Positions 52,643 through 54,566 of a DNA stretch of 54,566 nucleotides are shown here, in pieces. How positions within the stretch are numbered: position 1 is the first letter of the stretch; each line of letters starts with the position of its first letter. The stretch comes from Microcaldota archaeon (lineage in GTDB: Archaea > Micrarchaeota > Micrarchaeia > Micrarchaeales > CABMGC01): the NCBI GenBank assembly GCA_021848025.1, contig JAJZND010000018.1, positions 1-54,566 on the forward strand, in the 5' to 3' direction. Under the pieces are notes generated by a model that had not been told where the DNA came from, made no database searches, and saw only the letters and a list, made by a program, of their open reading frames with translations. The position numbers and the translations under genes were made by a program.

Positions 52643-54508
52643 TTGTCGGAATTTGATCCGGGAAGAGGCGAATTCCTTGAATGGCTTAGGGAAAGCATAA
52701 AGTCAGCTTACCCTGGCGCGAAGATAAGCGATGGCGAGATTTCGTTTTCGATCTCCAGCAAGAAAAGCCAATACGGAGATCTCGGGTCATCCATAGCATT
52801 CAGGATATCCAGCATAATGCGCGAAGCTCCAAAGGCAGTGGCAGAAAAACTTGCAGAAAACGCACATAAAGGCAGGTTTATTTCCAAGCTGACTCCTATC
52901 AATGGTTACATTAATGCCTCATTGGACAGGAAAGAATACTCTACAGCTGTTATCGGCCGGGTTGTGGAAGAAAAAGAAGGCTACGGCGCCTTCAGGCCCA
53001 AGCGCAGGGAGAAGGTAATAGTAGAATTTCCAAGCGTAAATCCCAACAAGCCATGGCATATTGGCCATTTGCGAAACGCACTGCTTGGCGACTCAATTTC
53101 CAGATTGCACGAATTCTGCGGTTATAGCGTGGAGAAGGAAGACTACATAGAGGAGCTCGGCCTGCAGATGGCTGTGATACTCTGGGGGTTGAAGCACGAA
53201 TCAAAGGAAACAGGAAAGAAGTATGATCAATTTCTGGGCGAACTCTATGTAAAGTTCAACAAAGAGATGGAAGAGAAGAAAGCCCAGAGCGAAGTAAACG
53301 CGCTGCTGAAGGAGATGGAGACTATAGGAAGCAAGGAATGGGATATGGCCCGGAAGCTTGCAGAGCGATGCGTGCGCGCGCAATACGAAACCGCATTTGC
53401 ATACGGCGTATACCACGACGTACTAATCTGGGAGAGCGATGTTCTGAGGGCAAAGTTGCTTGAAAAAGCACTCGCTATGCTGGAGGAAAAAGGAGTAACC
53501 GAAAAGCCTGAAGACGGTGAATTCAAGGACTGCATAATTATAAGACCAAGACGCGGCAGGAGCGGACCAGTAAAAGTCCTTGTAAGGAGCAATGGAGCAC
53601 CCACATATGTTGCAAAAGACATAGCCTTCCACATGTGGAAGCTAGGCATAATCAAGTCAGAATTCCTCTACAAAGAATTTGTCGAGCAGCCAAACAGCAA
53701 ATACGCTTATACTACCGCGGAGTTCGGAAAGCCTATGGACTTCGCGGGTGCTGATTCTGCGATTAACGTAATAGGATCTGCACAGAAGTATCCGCAGGAG
53801 ATACTAAAGAGTGCAATAGCCGAGATCGGCGGTGCATCCTTCTCGGACAAGATAAGGCACTTGGCATATGGTGAGATTGAGCTGGCTGAAGGTTCGCTGA
53901 GCGGCAGAACAGGCGGATGGATAGGCGCAGAAAGAAACTATACTGCTGATGACCTGCTGAGCGAGATGAGAAAGAAGGCACTGGAGACAATAAAAGATTT
54001 TGATGAATCCGAAGGCAGAGTGGCGAAGGAGGAAATTGCCAGGAAGGTGGCAGTGTCTGCAATAAAATTCGAGTTTCTCAAAGTCGATCCGGAAAAAAAG
54101 GTCGTATTCGATTGGCTAAGAGCCCTTAATTTTGATTCAAACAGCGGGCCCTACTGCATGTACATGTATGCACGCGCATCAAGGATACTTGACAGGGCAG
54201 GCGATCTGAATCTTGAAATAAAGAAGGAAATATTTGAAAAATTGGAGCTGGAAGAAGAATTTGAAGTTATTAAACTGATTGGCCATGCAGGCGATATAGT
54301 GAAGCGCGCACAGAGAGAGATGCGCCCTAACGTAATAGCTGATTATGCTTTGGATCTGTCTATTGCTTTCTCGAGATTCTATGAGAAGGCCAATGTGCTC
54401 AACAGCGGGGAGCTGATGCTTCCACGCATCCTAATCGTTATCGCATTCAGGCAAACATTATATAATATGTTATGGTTATTAGGTATAGAAGCAATAGGCA
54501 GGATGTAA
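52643..54508 (+). CDS. argS: Arginyl-tRNA synthetase
   Basis: 621 aa class I synthetase. N-terminal Add-1 domain, HIGH motif in NKPWHIGHLRNALLGD and YNMLWLLGIEAIGRM at the DALR end, typical of ArgRS. The KMSKS region reads SLSGRTGGWIGAERNYTADD, without the second-signature lysine, as in several ArgRS. TTG 52643 start has GGTG 6 bp before it and follows the HD gene by 3 bp. It is followed after 3 bp by a tRNA, probably for arginine. Confidence 0.95.
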   Translation: MSEFDPGRGEFLEWLRESIKSAYPGAKISDGEISFSISSKKSQYGDLGSSIAFRISSIMREAPKAVAEKLAENAHKGRFISKLTPINGYINASLDRKEYSTAVIGRVVEEKEGYGAFRPKRREKVIVEFPSVNPNKPWHIGHLRNALLGDSISRLHEFCGYSVEKEDYIEELGLQMAVILWGLKHESKETGKKYDQFLGELYVKFNKEMEEKKAQSEVNALLKEMETIGSKEWDMARKLAERCVRAQYETAFAYGVYHDVLIWESDVLRAKLLEKALAMLEEKGVTEKPEDGEFKDCIIIRPRRGRSGPVKVLVRSNGAPTYVAKDIAFHMWKLGIIKSEFLYKEFVEQPNSKYAYTTAEFGKPMDFAGADSAINVIGSAQKYPQEILKSAIAEIGGASFSDKIRHLAYGEIELAEGSLSGRTGGWIGAERNYTADDLLSEMRKKALETIKDFDESEGRVAKEEIARKVAVSAIKFEFLKVDPEKKVVFDWLRALNFDSNSGPYCMYMYARASRILDRAGDLNLEIKKEIFEKLELEEEFEVIKLIGHAGDIVKRAQREMRPNVIADYALDLSIAFSRFYEKANVLNSGELMLPRILIVIAFRQTLYNMLWLLGIEAIGRM

Positions 54509-54511
54509 CAT

Positions 54512-54566
54512 GGGCCCGTAGCTCAGCTTGGATAGAGCAGCACCGTCCTAACTCGCATGGGTGCGA
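54512..54566 (+). tRNA. tRNA, probably tRNA-Arg (CCU), truncated by the window end
   Basis: GGGCCCG acceptor 5' strand, TA, and a D arm (GCTC-AGCTTGGATA-GAGC) are clear. GCACC (54540-54544) is followed by GTCCTAA, which has the anticodon CCT in loop position, and GGTGC returns at 54560-54564 after a 15-nt loop. That loop is eight longer than normal, so an intron or an insertion may be present. The rest lies outside. Three bp after argS. Confidence 0.7.

Noticed and set aside
1-54566. CRISPR arrays or insertion sequences
   Set aside because: No regularly spaced repeats, transposase-like frame or terminal inverted repeats were seen.

Overview
The window is archaeal chromosomal DNA. It carries the large clamp-loader subunit RfcL, hypusine-type aIF5A, ribosomal proteins S24e, S27ae, S19e, L39e and L31e, aIF6, the RNA polymerase subunit L, EF-1beta, GatD/GatE, an archaeal thiolase/HMG-CoA synthase/DUF35 set, mevalonate kinase, a prefoldin alpha subunit and FtsY. 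Genes are tightly packed, with many ATGA or TAATG overlaps. Many starts have a TATA-like box about 25 nt upstream and no Shine-Dalgarno (leaderless), while genes inside operons have GGTG-like sites. tRNA genes encode no CCA, and the 5S rRNA stands alone. The set fits a small-genome DPANN-type archaeon with some oxidative metabolism, for example a micrarchaeote. That placement is an inference, not proven by the sequence.

Layout. 0-1.4 kb: rfcL (minus) and tRNA-Glu(CUC). 1.4-3.8 kb: an AT-rich accessory stretch beside the tRNA with a putative PD-(D/E)XK nuclease, two related small HTH-like modules and a PH-like protein. 3.9-12.3 kb: an ABC exporter pair, a large sequon-rich secreted protein, a disulfide oxidoreductase with a divergent HxlR-type regulator, a cation/Ca2+ exchanger, a YhfC/PrsW-like protein, the aIF5A-S24e-S27ae operon and a CPBP protease. 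12.3-23.2 kb: a glycosyltransferase with a CDP-alcohol phosphatidyltransferase, IleRS, a tRNA methylthiotransferase, GatD-GatE with an AIM24-like protein and a Nudix hydrolase, then 5S rRNA. 23.2-31.3 kb: a degenerate secretion-ATPase relative, a winged-helix protein, an FNR-like reductase, the HMG-CoA synthase-thiolase-DUF35 operon, a HAD hydrolase, a long spacer with two hairpins, mevalonate kinase and tRNA-Arg(GCG).

31.4-37.9 kb is translation and secretion: a zinc-ribbon protein with EF-1beta; RpoL-DUF99-spermidine-synthase-like (minus); S19e-PDCD5-L39e-L31e-aIF6; then prefoldin alpha-FtsY on the opposite strand. 38-44 kb holds an MFS transporter and the operon sdhA-membrane protein-sdhB-aspartase. 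44-51.2 kb: a type II/IV secretion ATPase, an ITP/XTP pyrophosphatase, proline dehydrogenase, an alpha/beta hydrolase, a secreted PF03640-type protein, a DoxX-like protein, a polyprenyl-phosphate-type glycosyltransferase and a 565-aa methyltransferase-fold protein of unknown role. 51.4-54.6 kb: an HD phosphohydrolase, ArgRS and the start of a tRNA, probably tRNA-Arg(CCU), cut by the window edge.

Functional links. Aspartase would make fumarate for, or together with, the succinate dehydrogenase/fumarate reductase encoded with it, and proline dehydrogenase may feed electrons into the same membrane pool. Thiolase, HMG-CoA synthase, the DUF35 scaffold and mevalonate kinase cover early steps to isoprenoid lipids, and the CDP-alcohol transferase would use such lipids. 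The items most worth a second look are the Walker-less secretion-ATPase relative, the two-helix membrane extension on SdhB, the nuclease whose HTH tail continues in the -1 frame, the interrupted CDP-alcohol transferase motif, and the candidate small RNAs around 29.5-29.8 kb.
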